In this document: positions 8,130 to 17,064 of the stretch, one piece after another | Numbering within the stretch: the stretch's first letter is position 1 | Layout of the letters: the number at the start of each line of letters is the position of its first letter | Assembly: GCA_036276735.1 (NCBI GenBank) | Contig: DASUOH010000039.1 | Coordinates: forward strand, 1-64,000 | DNA: 64,000 nucleotides | Source: VRUE01 sp036276735 | GTDB taxonomy: Bacteria > Actinomycetota > Thermoleophilia > Solirubrobacterales > 70-9 | Reading direction: 5' to 3' | Translations under genes and position numbers: made by a program | Notes under the pieces: generated by a model | Databases searched by the model: none | What the model was told of the DNA's origin: nothing | Seen by the model: the letters and a program-made list of their open reading frames with translations, nothing else

Positions 8130-9061
8130 CGGACGGCCTCGACGTCGTCCGTCGCCTGCAACCGTCGCAACGCCCGGCCGGGGCGGAGGAGGCAGGCGAC
8201 GTAGTCGAGTGCCTCCGCGAGCGGGCGGCGCTCCCGAACGAGCTCGGCGGCGAGACGACGCGGCGCGTAGCTCAGCAGCAGGAGCAGGTAGAGCAGCGGC
8301 GCCTGCCAGGCGCCGCCGTGACGCCGCGCGAAGCGACGGGCGCTGAGCCTGTTGACGCCGTCGAGCGGGCCCGCCAGGGAGCGCTGCAGTTCCTCTCCGA
8401 CGCTGGCGCCATGACCGTGCTCGACCACGAAGTCACGGTCGAGCGCCAGCGCGCCCCCGGCGCGCCTGTGACGCGCGCAGAGGTCCGCGTCCTCGAAGTA
8501 CATGAAGAACTCGGGGGAGAAGCCGGTGAGTTGGCGAAAGGTCGCCCGCTCGATGAGCATCGCCGCGCCCGAGACCCAGGCGGGATGCTCGGCGCACCGC
8601 TGGTAGGGCCGAAACCATCGCCCGAGCAGGAGCCGCCGCGCCTCGTCGGAGAAGCTGGGAAGCCGCTCGAAGCCGAGCGGCCGACTGGGATCCAGCGCGA
8701 AGGCTCCGAGCAGGCAGTCGCCAAGACCGCCGTCGAGGGCTCGCTGCGGAAGCGAGCGCAGGCGCACGTCTGGATTCGCGAAAAGCACGACCGACCCGCC
8801 GGTGGCGTCCGCGCCAGCGTTGCAGGCACGGCCGAAGCCTACGTTTCCGAGGCGCAGGACGACGTCCACGTTCCCCTCCGCCTGCGCTTCGATCAGCGCC
8901 AGCTGCTCCTCAGACGATCCGCTGTCCACGACGCACACCTCCACCTGGTCGCGATCGATCACTGCGTCGAGCGCCGCGAGCCAGGCAGGGAGGACGTGGG
9001 CGCTGTCATGCGTGACGACGATGGCGCTGAGCGCCGCCGCTGGTCGCGTCTGGCCGCTCAC
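8126..9061 (-). CDS. Glycosyltransferase family 2
   Basis: A 311-residue GT-A enzyme. It opens with AALSAIVVTHDSAHVLPAWL. Then come VCVVDSGSSE (nucleotide-binding aspartate), RLGNVGFGRACNAG and a DxD-like VVLFANPDVRL. The acceptor part has FFMYFEDADLCARHRRAG, the usual 'EDxDLxxR' loop of rhamnosyl/other GT2 enzymes. A hydrophobic stretch near the end (LLYLLLLLSYAPRRL) may anchor it to the membrane. The start is GTG at 9061, overlapping the polymerase stop as GTGA. A much longer open frame continues upstream but only as antisense shadow of the polymerase gene. Confidence 0.87.
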   Translation of the reverse strand: MSGQTRPAAALSAIVVTHDSAHVLPAWLAALDAVIDRDQVEVCVVDSGSSEEQLALIEAQAEGNVDVVLRLGNVGFGRACNAGADATGGSVVLFANPDVRLRSLPQRALDGGLGDCLLGAFALDPSRPLGFERLPSFSDEARRLLLGRWFRPYQRCAEHPAWVSGAAMLIERATFRQLTGFSPEFFMYFEDADLCARHRRAGGALALDRDFVVEHGHGASVGEELQRSLAGPLDGVNRLSARRFARRHGGAWQAPLLYLLLLLSYAPRRLAAELVRERRPLAEALDYVACLLRPGRALRRLQATDDVEAVR

Positions 9062-10434
9062 GCGTGCGTCGCCCCCCGGCCCCACCCGGCGCGCCGCGCC
9101 AGCCCGAGGGAGGCGGCGAAGCCGAGGATCGCCCCGTACATAGCGGCGCTGTGGCCGTACTCGAGCAGGGGAAGTGAGGGCCTGGCCACGAGCACCATCA
9201 CGAGCATTGCTGCGATCACGGCGCCGACCGCCGTGCGCGCCCGCAGTCCCCGCCAAATCCCGACCGCGAGCAGGAACAGCTGCAGCACGCCGCCCGCGTA
9301 GCCGAGAACGAGCAGCGTGTTGGGCAAGCCGAGATCGACGTCGAAGCCCAGCTCGAGGGTGCGAAGCGAGAACCCCTGGCCGAACGTGGTCCAGTACTCC
9401 TTGGTCGTGTTGATCAGGTGGATTCGGTAGACGCCGGTGCCGCGGCCCCGCTGCAGGTCCGTGTACGCGCTGACGGCCTGGTCGCCGACCGGCGACTCGA
9501 TCACGGCCACCATGACGAGGACGGAGACGGCAACGAGCGCGAGGCGCCCGCCCGAGGGAAGCTGCCCGAGTCTCCAGGCCAGCAGCACGAGCATCCCGGC
9601 CAGGACCGCCAGGTACTGAGCGCGCGACGCCTGCAGCGCGATCGTGACCCCCCCGAGGACCGCGATCGCGACGGCGGTCCGGCTCGGGCGCAGCAGCGCG
9701 TACGCGAAGCTGACCAGGAAGAGCGCGAGGAAGGAATTCTGTCCCGAGGTATAGAGCCGGCTGCCGGATCCCAGCAGGCCGGTCTTCGAGAGTTCCGTCC
9801 CGACCCATTCCTGACACGAGGCGCAACCCGCCGCACCGGCGTCGTATGCGAGGGCCCATGCGACGACGATCGCGATCGCCAGCGGGGCGACCCGCCGCAG
9901 GCCCTGCAGGGCCTCTCCGTGCGACAACCACAGGATCGTCGCCAGGCCGGAGAGAGGAAGGATGAAGAACGGGGTCGTGAGCGCCGGAACCTCGGTCGGC
10001 TGAGACGACATCGCGGTCAGCAGGACGTAGGCGAGGCATGCGACAAGGCCAATCGACAGCGAGTTCACCGGGAGCGGCCAGTTCTCCCTGCCAGCCAGTT
10101 CCCGGCTCGCCCAGGCGATCAGCATCCCGCCGAAGGCGAGGAGGAAGAGGAAGGCGTATACCTTGACGTCGGCAGCGACGAAGTCGTTCGGGTTGACGAA
10201 GGGAAGCAGCCCGCAGGCCCCCAGCAGGCTCAGCACGATCAGCGCCTCGATGCCGAGGGCGGCGGTGAGGGCGAGCACGGCGACCGCGCCGACGACCGGC
10301 AGCGCCGCGACTTTCAGCAGGGCCACGGCCGCGAGCAGCCCGAATCCCGCTGCCGCACCGAGGATTAATGCGTCGGGAGCCCGCGGAGAGCGGAATCCGG
10401 CCACCCTATAGCGAGGCCCTGCCGTGCCGGGCAT
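9058..10434 (-). CDS. Wzy-like O-antigen/exopolysaccharide polymerase
   Basis: A polytopic membrane protein of about 458 residues with roughly a dozen hydrophobic segments. It has a long extracytoplasmic loop around the cysteines of GAAGCASCQEWVG. The segment QASRAQYLAVLAGMLVLLAW followed by a second large loop matches the O-antigen ligase/polymerase (Wzy_C) layout. It should join repeat units flipped by the Wzx protein. Starts at 10452 (ATG), 10434 (ATG) and 10404 (GTG, one base after the upstream stop) are all possible. The first two overlap the Wzz/kinase gene. Confidence 0.8.
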   Translation of the reverse strand: MPGTAGPRYRVAGFRSPRAPDALILGAAAGFGLLAAVALLKVAALPVVGAVAVLALTAALGIEALIVLSLLGACGLLPFVNPNDFVAADVKVYAFLFLLAFGGMLIAWASRELAGRENWPLPVNSLSIGLVACLAYVLLTAMSSQPTEVPALTTPFFILPLSGLATILWLSHGEALQGLRRVAPLAIAIVVAWALAYDAGAAGCASCQEWVGTELSKTGLLGSGSRLYTSGQNSFLALFLVSFAYALLRPSRTAVAIAVLGGVTIALQASRAQYLAVLAGMLVLLAWRLGQLPSGGRLALVAVSVLVMVAVIESPVGDQAVSAYTDLQRGRGTGVYRIHLINTTKEYWTTFGQGFSLRTLELGFDVDLGLPNTLLVLGYAGGVLQLFLLAVGIWRGLRARTAVGAVIAAMLVMVLVARPSLPLLEYGHSAAMYGAILGFAASLGLARRAGWGRGATHA

Positions 10435-12022
10435 ACGACATGTAGTAGCCATCGCGACGCGGGGAGGTGTCGTTGAGCACGACGCCTAGGGGCGAGACGC
10501 CGATGTGGGAGAGCAGGTCGCGCAGGGTCTCCGCCGCGTCGAACCTGCTGACGCCGAGACGCGCGACGACCAGGACGCCGCTCACCTGGGGCATCAGGGG
10601 GATCGCGTCCGCCACGAGCGTCGGCGGCGTGTCGATGAGCACGAGGTCGAAGCGCGATTGCGCCTCCTCGAGCAGCTGCGTCATCGCCTCCGACTCGAGT
10701 AGCTCGGCGGAGTTCGGGGGTAGCGGGCCGGCCGGGAGCACGTGAACCTTCGCTGGGGAGCCAGGCGCGGCGGGAACCTCGGTCATCGCGTCGTCGAGCG
10801 ACTCGATTCCGGCGAGCACGACGCTGAGCCCCGAGCTGGAGCGGTCGTCCTCCCCCTCTCGGAAGAGCGTCGGCTGGCGGAGATCGCTCTCGATCAACAG
10901 GACGGACTTGCCGCTGCGCGCCTCGGTCACGGCGAGGCCCCAGGAGACGGTCGTCTTGCCCTCGCGCGGCGTGGTGGAGGTGACCAGCAAGGAGTCGAGC
11001 TGTCTGCCGACGTTGAAGTATCGAAGGTTGGCGTGCAGCATCCGGAACGACTCCCCGAGGGGCGTTTCCAAGCCGATCGAGCTCGCATCGCCGGGCGAGG
11101 CCTCTTTCTCGCTGTGCGCGATCCGTGCCAGGATGGGCAGGCCGTAGGCGGCTTCCACTTCGTCCTCGTCCTTCATCCGGGTGTCGAACTGGTCGATCAG
11201 GAAGGCGAGCGCGAGGCCGAGCAGCAGACCGACGATCAAGCCGAGGCTCGTGTTGCGAACCGGCTTGGGGGAGACTGGGGTCGAGTTGGGCGTCGCGCGC
11301 TGAACCAGTTCGGCGTCTCCGGTCTGCAGGGTTGCGAGAACCGCCAGCTGCTCGGCCTGGCGCTCGAGTTCGATCCCTTCGCCGCTGCTGCGCTCGGCCG
11401 GCGTGAGGGTTTCGAGGCGACGCTCGACCTGAGCCTCCGCCGCCAGCACTCTGCTGCGATCCGCCTCGCGGCGGAAGGCAATGTACTCCGTCGCGAACGC
11501 GTTCGCGATCTGCGCCGCCAGCTCCGGGTCCGAGACCGTCGCGTTGACGTTCGCGACTTCGGATTCTCCCTTGAGGGCGACGTCGACCGCCGTGGCGACC
11601 AAGCCCCCGGTTACCCCGGGCGTGTCGAGCCTTTTCGCCGTGCGCTCCGCGACGATGTTGAGCGAGACCAGGTTGACGTTGGTTTGGGCCGCCCGGGTCG
11701 GGTCGGCGGAACCGGAGAGGAGCGACGAGCCGGGGAACGATTCCCCGATCGCCGCTTCGCGGAACAGAAGCGATGCGGTGGCCCGGTACTCCTCATCCTG
11801 CTGCAGCGACCAGACGAGCGCCGCGGCCGGGACCAGCAGCGCGCACACAGCGACGATCGGAAGCTGTCTGCGGACGACGCGCAGGAAGGCGCGCATCGTC
11901 GCCCCCGCCCCCTGTCGCGGATTGGAAGGTGCGGCCGGGTACTGGAACTGACTTCGGCCCAGTGGGTCTGCGCCTGCTGGCTGGGGTGAATGGGTCGGCG
12001 GCAGCCGTGGCGGTTGGCTCAT
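10406..12022 (-). CDS. Wzz co-polymerase fused to a bacterial tyrosine kinase
   Basis: A 538-residue fusion. Residues 1-40 are proline-rich. Transmembrane helices lie near 54-72 and 261-280 and bracket a Wzz-type extracytoplasmic domain with coiled-coil character. The cytoplasmic kinase follows, with Walker A PREGKTTVS (K356), Walker A' VLLIESD (374-380) and Walker B VLIDTPP (461-467). A C-terminal tyrosine cluster (Y526, Y527, Y530) supplies autophosphorylation sites. Such proteins set chain length and regulate polymerisation through cycles of tyrosine phosphorylation. First gene of the minus-strand operon running to 5515. No dedicated phosphatase was found nearby. Confidence 0.9.
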   Translation of the reverse strand: MSQPPRLPPTHSPQPAGADPLGRSQFQYPAAPSNPRQGAGATMRAFLRVVRRQLPIVAVCALLVPAAALVWSLQQDEEYRATASLLFREAAIGESFPGSSLLSGSADPTRAAQTNVNLVSLNIVAERTAKRLDTPGVTGGLVATAVDVALKGESEVANVNATVSDPELAAQIANAFATEYIAFRREADRSRVLAAEAQVERRLETLTPAERSSGEGIELERQAEQLAVLATLQTGDAELVQRATPNSTPVSPKPVRNTSLGLIVGLLLGLALAFLIDQFDTRMKDEDEVEAAYGLPILARIAHSEKEASPGDASSIGLETPLGESFRMLHANLRYFNVGRQLDSLLVTSTTPREGKTTVSWGLAVTEARSGKSVLLIESDLRQPTLFREGEDDRSSSGLSVVLAGIESLDDAMTEVPAAPGSPAKVHVLPAGPLPPNSAELLESEAMTQLLEEAQSRFDLVLIDTPPTLVADAIPLMPQVSGVLVVARLGVSRFDAAETLRDLLSHIGVSPLGVVLNDTSPRRDGYYMSYARHGRASL

Positions 12023-12201
12023 TTGTATGCTCGGGCCGGCATCGGATGGGCTATCGGCAGAATGCCAAGCCGAGTGTAGTTTCGGGCGGTCGGCGCAAAC
12101 ATCAATGCAATGGCGAACAGAACTCTTCGAGGAAGATCACGCCGAGACGATGAGCGGAGGCACAGCCTACAGCAGCGGGTTGCGCGGCTGAGCGGGCTGC
12201 G
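12023..12201. other. Intergenic region between divergent polysaccharide operons
   Basis: 179 bp between the Wzz/kinase gene (minus) and the GT4 gene (plus). It is less GC-rich than its surroundings and must hold both promoters. I could not fix a convincing -35/-10 pair or operator for either direction. Confidence 0.4.
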
Positions 12202-13248
12202 ATGACGGTCAGGGTCGCCCAACTCGGGCCAGATCCGAGCGGTCCCGGCGGGATGCCGGCGGCGCTCGGGACCCTGCTGAGCTCGCCGCTGGCGCGGCGC
12301 TACTCCTTCGACGTGATTCCCACCTATAGCGGCTCGCGGCCGCTGCCGCGACTGGCATTGTTCATCCGAGCCCTTGGCTCGCTGGTGCGATGGTGCGCCG
12401 GGTCGGGACCCCGTCTCGTCCACGTGCACATGGCGGCGCGCGGCAGCATGTATCGGAAGGCCGCGGTCATCGCGGCCGCCAAGACGATGCGCCGTCCGGT
12501 GATCCTCCAGATCCATGCAGGCCCGGGCGACATCGCAGCCTTCTTGCAGCGCCTCGGTCCAGTGCGCCGCGTGGTTCTGGGTACCGCGCTTTCTGCCGCC
12601 GACCGCGTCCTGTGCGTTTCGAAGAGCAGCGCCGAGGCGCTGCGGGGGGTGATTGGCAAGGACATCCTCGTCGTGCCCAACCCGCCGCCGCCGATCTCCT
12701 CGCGGGGACCGCGACCGCCTCGCGACGACGTTACCGCGCTCTTCCTCGGCGGGTTCGCCAACCCGGCCAAGGGGGGGAGCGTCGTGCTGGCGGCGCTTCC
12801 CGCGGCGCTGGAGCGTTGCCCCGAGCTCAGGGTCGTCCTCGCCGGACCCGGGCCCGAACCGCAGATTTCCCTCGACCGACGGGTCGATTGGCGCGGCTGG
12901 CTCGAGACGCCCGCACGCGACGAGGCGTTTTGGGAGGCCGACATTTTCATGATCCCCTCGCTCTCCGAGGGAATGCCGATCGCTCTGCTGGAAGCGATGG
13001 CCCAGCGGCTGCCGGTGGTCGCCAGCGCGGTCGGGGGCATGGCCGAGATCCTCGCCGACGGTTGCGACGCAGTTCTGGTGACGCCCGGCGACCCCGCCGA
13101 ACTCGCGCAGGCGCTGGCCGGCCTCGCGGCCGACGCGGACAGGCGCCGAGCCCTGGCTGAGGGCGCGGTCGAGCGGATCAGGAGGCTTGCCGCGACGGAC
13201 GTGTACGGAACGCTCGACCGCCTATACGAAGACCTTCTGGCGCGATGA
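12202..13248 (+). CDS. Glycosyltransferase family 4 (EPS)
   Basis: A 348-residue GT-B enzyme. The N-terminal domain starts MTVRVAQLGPDPSGPGGMP and includes LVHVHMAARGSMYRKA. The donor domain has ALFLGGFANPAKGG and the motif PSLSEGMPIALLEAMAQRLPVV, with the two glutamates that bind the nucleotide sugar. It heads a three-gene plus-strand operon with two polysaccharide deacetylases, overlapping the first by ATGA. A sugar-adding step in repeat-unit assembly is the likely role; donor and linkage are unknown. Confidence 0.87.
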   Translation: MTVRVAQLGPDPSGPGGMPAALGTLLSSPLARRYSFDVIPTYSGSRPLPRLALFIRALGSLVRWCAGSGPRLVHVHMAARGSMYRKAAVIAAAKTMRRPVILQIHAGPGDIAAFLQRLGPVRRVVLGTALSAADRVLCVSKSSAEALRGVIGKDILVVPNPPPPISSRGPRPPRDDVTALFLGGFANPAKGGSVVLAALPAALERCPELRVVLAGPGPEPQISLDRRVDWRGWLETPARDEAFWEADIFMIPSLSEGMPIALLEAMAQRLPVVASAVGGMAEILADGCDAVLVTPGDPAELAQALAGLAADADRRRALAEGAVERIRRLAATDVYGTLDRLYEDLLAR

Positions 13249-14060
13249 GCAATGCCTTCGCGAACCGCTCGGGCGAAGCGGTGTTCCTCTGCTACCACTC
13301 GATCGCCTCCGCGGGGGCCGAGTTCCTCGCCCTTGCGCCGGACGCCTTCGAGCGCCAGCTCGCCGGGCTGCGGCGGCGCCGGTACCGCTCGGGAGGGATT
13401 GCCGACCTGCGGCGGCTGGCGGCCGGCGAGCGGCTGCCCGGGCGCACCGCCTTCCTGACCTTCGACGACGGCTACAGGGACAACCACGACGTCGCCATGC
13501 CGCTGATGCGCGAGTACGGCTTCAAGCCGTTGGTGTTCCTCCTGCCGCGCCACGTGGACGAGGGCGCCGGCTTCCGCTGGCCGGAGGTGGCCGAGCTCTA
13601 CGCCAGGCACCCGGACCGGCTGCGCTCACTCCGCTGGTCGCAGGTCGACGAGATGGTCGAGCAGGGGGCCGAGTTCGGGAGCCATACGCTTACCCATCCC
13701 CATCTCCGCGAGCTCGACGACGAGCAACTCGGCGTCGAGCTCGGCCAGTCCAAGGCAGAGCTCGAGCGGCGCCTCGGCGCCTGCGACATGCTCGCCTATC
13801 CGTTCGGCGAGTGGGACGAGCGCGTGGCCGCGGCCGCCGGCGCGGCCGGCTACCGCTTCGCCTTCAGCCTGCCGCAGGGTCCGCAGGCCGAGGGGGGGCC
13901 GCTCTTCATTCCGCGCGTCAATGTCGACAACCGCGATCGCCCAGGCCGGTTCAGGCTCAAGCTGCATCCGCTGGTGCGGCAGTTCCTGCTCTCGGACGCG
14001 GGGGAGCGCCTGCGGGGCGTTCGGCGCCTGGCGCGACGGGGAGGGGGGCGGAGGGCGTGA
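13245..14060 (+). CDS. Polysaccharide deacetylase (NodB fold)
   Basis: A 271-residue NodB-type carbohydrate esterase 4. The metal triad is visible: TFDDGY (72-77, with D75 as ligand) and SHTLTH (H147 and H151). The later MLAYPFGEWDERV is the usual motif 4 region. No signal peptide is evident, so it may act on a nucleotide- or lipid-linked sugar inside the cell. N-deacetylation of an amino sugar is the family reaction. It overlaps the GT4 gene by 4 bp and the next deacetylase by GTGA. Confidence 0.87.
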   Translation: MSNAFANRSGEAVFLCYHSIASAGAEFLALAPDAFERQLAGLRRRRYRSGGIADLRRLAAGERLPGRTAFLTFDDGYRDNHDVAMPLMREYGFKPLVFLLPRHVDEGAGFRWPEVAELYARHPDRLRSLRWSQVDEMVEQGAEFGSHTLTHPHLRELDDEQLGVELGQSKAELERRLGACDMLAYPFGEWDERVAAAAGAAGYRFAFSLPQGPQAEGGPLFIPRVNVDNRDRPGRFRLKLHPLVRQFLLSDAGERLRGVRRLARRGGGRRA

Positions 14061-14830
14061 ATCCGCAGCTGCTCGTCCTCTGCTACCACGCGATCAGCGA
14101 TACCTGGCCGGAGCAAACCGCCGTCGCCAGCTGGGACCTGAGCGGCCAGATCGAGGCCCTTCTCGCTCGCGGCTACCGGGGCGCCACGTTCACCGACGCG
14201 CTCACCGCGCCGCCTTCGCCCCGAACTCTGGTCGTCACCTTCGACGATGCCGCAGCGTCGGTCTACCACCGCGCGGCCCCGGTGTTGGACGCGCTCGGCG
14301 TGCCGGGCACGGTCTTCGTCCCGACGGACTTTCCGGACCGATCCGAGCCGATGGCATGGGCCGGTCTCGAGCACTGGGTTGGCGGTCCCCACGAGGCGGA
14401 GCTCGCTTGCATGAGCTGGGAGCAACTCGGCACGCTGCTGGAGAACGGTTGGGAGGTGGGCTCGCATACCTGCAGCCATCCGCGCCTGCCGAGCCTGGCC
14501 GACGAGGAGCTGGATCGCGAGCTAAGAGACTCCAGGTGCGAGTGCGAAAAACGACTGGGAGCGGACTGCCTGTCCCTCGCCTATCCCTACGGCGCCGTTG
14601 ACGATCGGGTCGCGCGAGCGGCCCGGCGCGCGGGCTATGCCGTCGCGGCGATCGCGCCGGTCGCTCCGACGCCGCCGCTGCCGTTGCTCTGGCCGCGCGT
14701 CGGCGTCTACCGTGGCGACAGCCCGCGCCGGGTTTGGCTTCGCGCCCGACACCGCGCGCTCGGCTCTACGCCCCTCGTGGGCGCTTCGCTGGCGACGGCG
14801 AAGCGGGCAGTGGACGCGTTCCGTCGCTGA
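14057..14830 (+). CDS. Second polysaccharide deacetylase, variant catalytic motif
   Basis: A 257-residue NodB-fold protein. Motif 1 reads TFDDAA (61-66), with alanine where TFDDG is usual. Motif 2 is SHTCSH (H137, H141) and the YPYGAVDDRV segment follows. The D-H-H metal site is therefore intact. The start is GTG at 14057 within a GTGA overlap; longer frames upstream are shadows of the first deacetylase. Tandem duplication with the upstream gene is possible, but the two share only the fold motifs. The substrate is likely the same polysaccharide or its precursors. Confidence 0.82.
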   Translation: MNPQLLVLCYHAISDTWPEQTAVASWDLSGQIEALLARGYRGATFTDALTAPPSPRTLVVTFDDAAASVYHRAAPVLDALGVPGTVFVPTDFPDRSEPMAWAGLEHWVGGPHEAELACMSWEQLGTLLENGWEVGSHTCSHPRLPSLADEELDRELRDSRCECEKRLGADCLSLAYPYGAVDDRVARAARRAGYAVAAIAPVAPTPPLPLLWPRVGVYRGDSPRRVWLRARHRALGSTPLVGASLATAKRAVDAFRR

Positions 14831-14853
14831 ACCCCGCGCCCCGCCGGCGCCGC

Positions 14854-15996
14854 CTACGGGGCTTCGTTGACCTCGGCGAAGCTGCTGCCGGAGACGAAGC
14901 CGTCGTGATAGAGGACGCTCGTCGGGATCTCATCGCTTTTGTAGAGGCCCTGCTTGACGTAGTTGCCGACCGCGTTGCCGGGCGACCCGCCCATCGTCTG
15001 AACGTGCACCCTCGGCATCACCAGCTGGTCGTCGTACCAAAGCTCTATGAATCCGACGTTCGGATCAGGCGACCACTTCACGTGGTACACGAACTTATGC
15101 CAGACGCCGGTGGTGAGCGGCGCCGACCAACGCGTGCCGTCTCTCCGCAGCTCGATCCGGTCGCCCCACACCATGAACGACCCGTAGCTGGCGCTCTCGT
15201 CGTCGGCCCGCCACTGGGTGAAGGTGACGAACTCGTCCGGATAGTTGGTGGGGAACGAAGGGGTGAAGTAGGTATACCAGCGGTAGTAGCGCTCCTCTCC
15301 CTCGCGCTCTTCCAGCCAGGTGCCGACCTCCGCCCTCGTGGAAGTGTCGCCGATGTTGTCGCCGGGACGCACTTCGTAGCGCGCTGCGTAGTTGCCCTGA
15401 CGCACCGGATCACTGGTGATCGAGATGCGGTCCGATCCCACCCGCTGCACGAGTTCCCACTGCGACAGGTCCCCGGTCTCGTAGTCGCCGCGCCAGAGCG
15501 GGGAGGTCGCCGCCGGGGCGGGCTCGGGGGCGACGATCGGCTTCGCGGGACCGACGCTCGGCTCGGTACGGTTCGACTGTCGGTCACGGTTCCGGCTCTT
15601 ACGGAGCGCGACCAAAATCGACCGGCGCCGCACCTGGAACTTGCGCCGCACCCGCGCCTTGACCGCGATCTGGTGGCGGCCGGTCGGCAGCTTCAGCTGC
15701 CCGTCCCGTCCAAATCTCCATGGCCACGAGCGATCGCGCTGGCGGAAGCGGCCGTTGACGTAGAGCGCGACGCTGCGGGCGCTGCGGGCGCCGGAGATCG
15801 CCAACCCGACCCTGCCGGCGGCGGCCTGCGAGCCTTTGCCGCCGGTCTCTAGGCTTTGGACCGCGAGCTTCAGCGGACCGGCGTGTGCGCCGCTCGCGAC
15901 GACCGATGAGAGCAGCAAGGCCAGAAGCAGAGACGTCAACACCAGCGGTGCTGGGCGGAGGAAGCGTTGCTCGAGGTGAGTGGGAATGGAGGGCAT
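14854..15996 (-). CDS. Secreted polysaccharide lyase, heparin-lyase-I-like
   Basis: A 380-residue protein with a signal peptide (hydrophobic PLVLTSLLLALLLSSVVASG, cleavage near GAHAG). Residues about 45-140 form a small beta-rich domain (ALYVNGRFRQRDRSWPW). The C-terminal 230 residues match the Polysacc_lyase family: WRGDYETGDLSQWE, YYRWYTYFTPSFP, FTQWRADDES, GVWHKFVYHVKWS and GLYKSDEIPTSVLYHDGF. It probably cleaves or trims an acidic polysaccharide outside the cell. Its place inside the biosynthesis locus fits a role in releasing or sizing the exopolymer. Actual substrate is inferred. Confidence 0.78.
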   Translation of the reverse strand: MPSIPTHLEQRFLRPAPLVLTSLLLALLLSSVVASGAHAGPLKLAVQSLETGGKGSQAAAGRVGLAISGARSARSVALYVNGRFRQRDRSWPWRFGRDGQLKLPTGRHQIAVKARVRRKFQVRRRSILVALRKSRNRDRQSNRTEPSVGPAKPIVAPEPAPAATSPLWRGDYETGDLSQWELVQRVGSDRISITSDPVRQGNYAARYEVRPGDNIGDTSTRAEVGTWLEEREGEERYYRWYTYFTPSFPTNYPDEFVTFTQWRADDESASYGSFMVWGDRIELRRDGTRWSAPLTTGVWHKFVYHVKWSPDPNVGFIELWYDDQLVMPRVHVQTMGGSPGNAVGNYVKQGLYKSDEIPTSVLYHDGFVSGSSFAEVNEAP

Positions 15997-16132
15997 AGCT
16001 CGCGTGGAGGGGGTCGGGGGCCTGGGTACGGAGCAATCGGCAACGGATGGCGGTCAACGACAGGCGACTCCAGCGATCTCGTACGAACGTCCAGGCGGTT
16101 CGCAGATCGCATTGCAGGCAGGTGAAAGCGAC

Positions 16133-16594
16133 GTGGCCGCGAAGCGGCTCCGCGTGATGCTCGTCTGCTCCCCCGGCGGGCACCTGCAGCAGATGCTCGC
16201 CCTGCGCCCGTCCTGGGACGGTCTCGAGCGGGTATGGGTCACGCTCGACGGACCCGAGGTCGGTCAGCTGCTGAGCGGCGAGGAGGTGGTGATCGCCCAC
16301 GGTCCGACCAACCGCAGCCTCAGCCGCCTCCTGCGCAACCTGGTGCTTGCCTTCAAGCTGTTGAGGGCCAGCCGACCGGCTGTCGTCCTCTCGACGGGAG
16401 CCGGGGTGGCGGTGCCCTTCTTCGTCGTCGCCAAGCTGTGCGGCGTGCGAACCGTGTACGTGGAGAGCCTCACGCGGATCGACGGCCTCTCACTTTCGGG
16501 GCGCCTGGTCTATCCGCTCGCCGACCGCTTCTTCGTTCAGTGGCCGAGCACGAGCGGCCGGCGGCGGGCCCGCTACGTGGGAAGCGTTCTGTGA
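16133..16594 (+). CDS. PssD/Alg14-like glycosyltransferase subunit
   Basis: About 153 residues. It begins MLVCSPGGHLQQMLAL after a short lead, the signature of Alg14/PssD/EpsE proteins (membrane-anchoring and acceptor half of a split GT-B enzyme). STGAGVAVPFFVVAKLCGVR and VESLTRIDGLSLSGRLVYPLADRFFVQWP complete the family pattern. It pairs with the next gene to make one enzyme, in rhizobia a glucuronosyltransferase. The start GTG at 16133 is preceded by AGGTGA at good spacing; an ATG at 15980 would overlap the divergent lyase gene. Confidence 0.85.
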   Translation: MAAKRLRVMLVCSPGGHLQQMLALRPSWDGLERVWVTLDGPEVGQLLSGEEVVIAHGPTNRSLSRLLRNLVLAFKLLRASRPAVVLSTGAGVAVPFFVVAKLCGVRTVYVESLTRIDGLSLSGRLVYPLADRFFVQWPSTSGRRRARYVGSVL

Positions 16595-17064
16595 TCTTCG
16601 CCACCGTGGGAACGCACGGTCAACCGTTCGACCGCATGCTCGCCGGTCTCGAGCGCCTCCCCGATCCAGCGGAGGTGGTCGTGCAGTACGGCTGCGGTCG
16701 TCCTCCGAGCGGAGTGAGGCGAGCGGTCGACTTCATGTCGTTCAGGGAGATGCAAGAGCACCTCCAGGCGGCCGACCGCGTTATCACCCATGCTGGCGTG
16801 GGGAGCATCCTCGCCGCCCGGCGCTGGGGTCACGTTCCGATCGTGGTGCCGCGCCAGCGGGCGCTGGGCGAGCATGTCGACGATCACCAGATGGAACTGG
16901 CCCTGGCGCTGGCCGAGCGCGGTGAGGTCGTTGCCGTCCTGCCCGGAGAAGAGATCGCCACGGCGCTTTCCCGGGCGCCCGAACGCGCCGCCGAGCCGCT
17001 CGTCGGCCAAGCGGTGGGCGAGCTCGCCGACGCGGTTCGCGACGCGCTGCTCGGCGCTCAGTAG
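16591..17064 (+). CDS. PssE/Alg13-like glycosyltransferase subunit
   Basis: A 157-residue donor-binding half of a split GT28 enzyme. It begins VIFATVGTHGQPFDRML and carries VITHAGVGSILAARRWGHVPIVVPR, the nucleotide-sugar-binding loop of Alg13/MurG-like proteins, then GEHVDDHQMELALALAERG. It should combine with the PssD-like partner, to whose stop it is joined by a GTGA overlap. It is convergent with the phosphoglycosyltransferase gene, with a 7-bp overlap of the two 3' ends. Confidence 0.86.
   Translation: MIFATVGTHGQPFDRMLAGLERLPDPAEVVVQYGCGRPPSGVRRAVDFMSFREMQEHLQAADRVITHAGVGSILAARRWGHVPIVVPRQRALGEHVDDHQMELALALAERGEVVAVLPGEEIATALSRAPERAAEPLVGQAVGELADAVRDALLGAQ

Noticed and set aside
8126..10039. 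A 637-codon minus-strand frame suggesting a fused glycosyltransferase
   Set aside because: Only the part after the GTG at 9061 matches GT2; the rest is antisense or out-of-frame shadow of the polymerase gene in GC-rich DNA.
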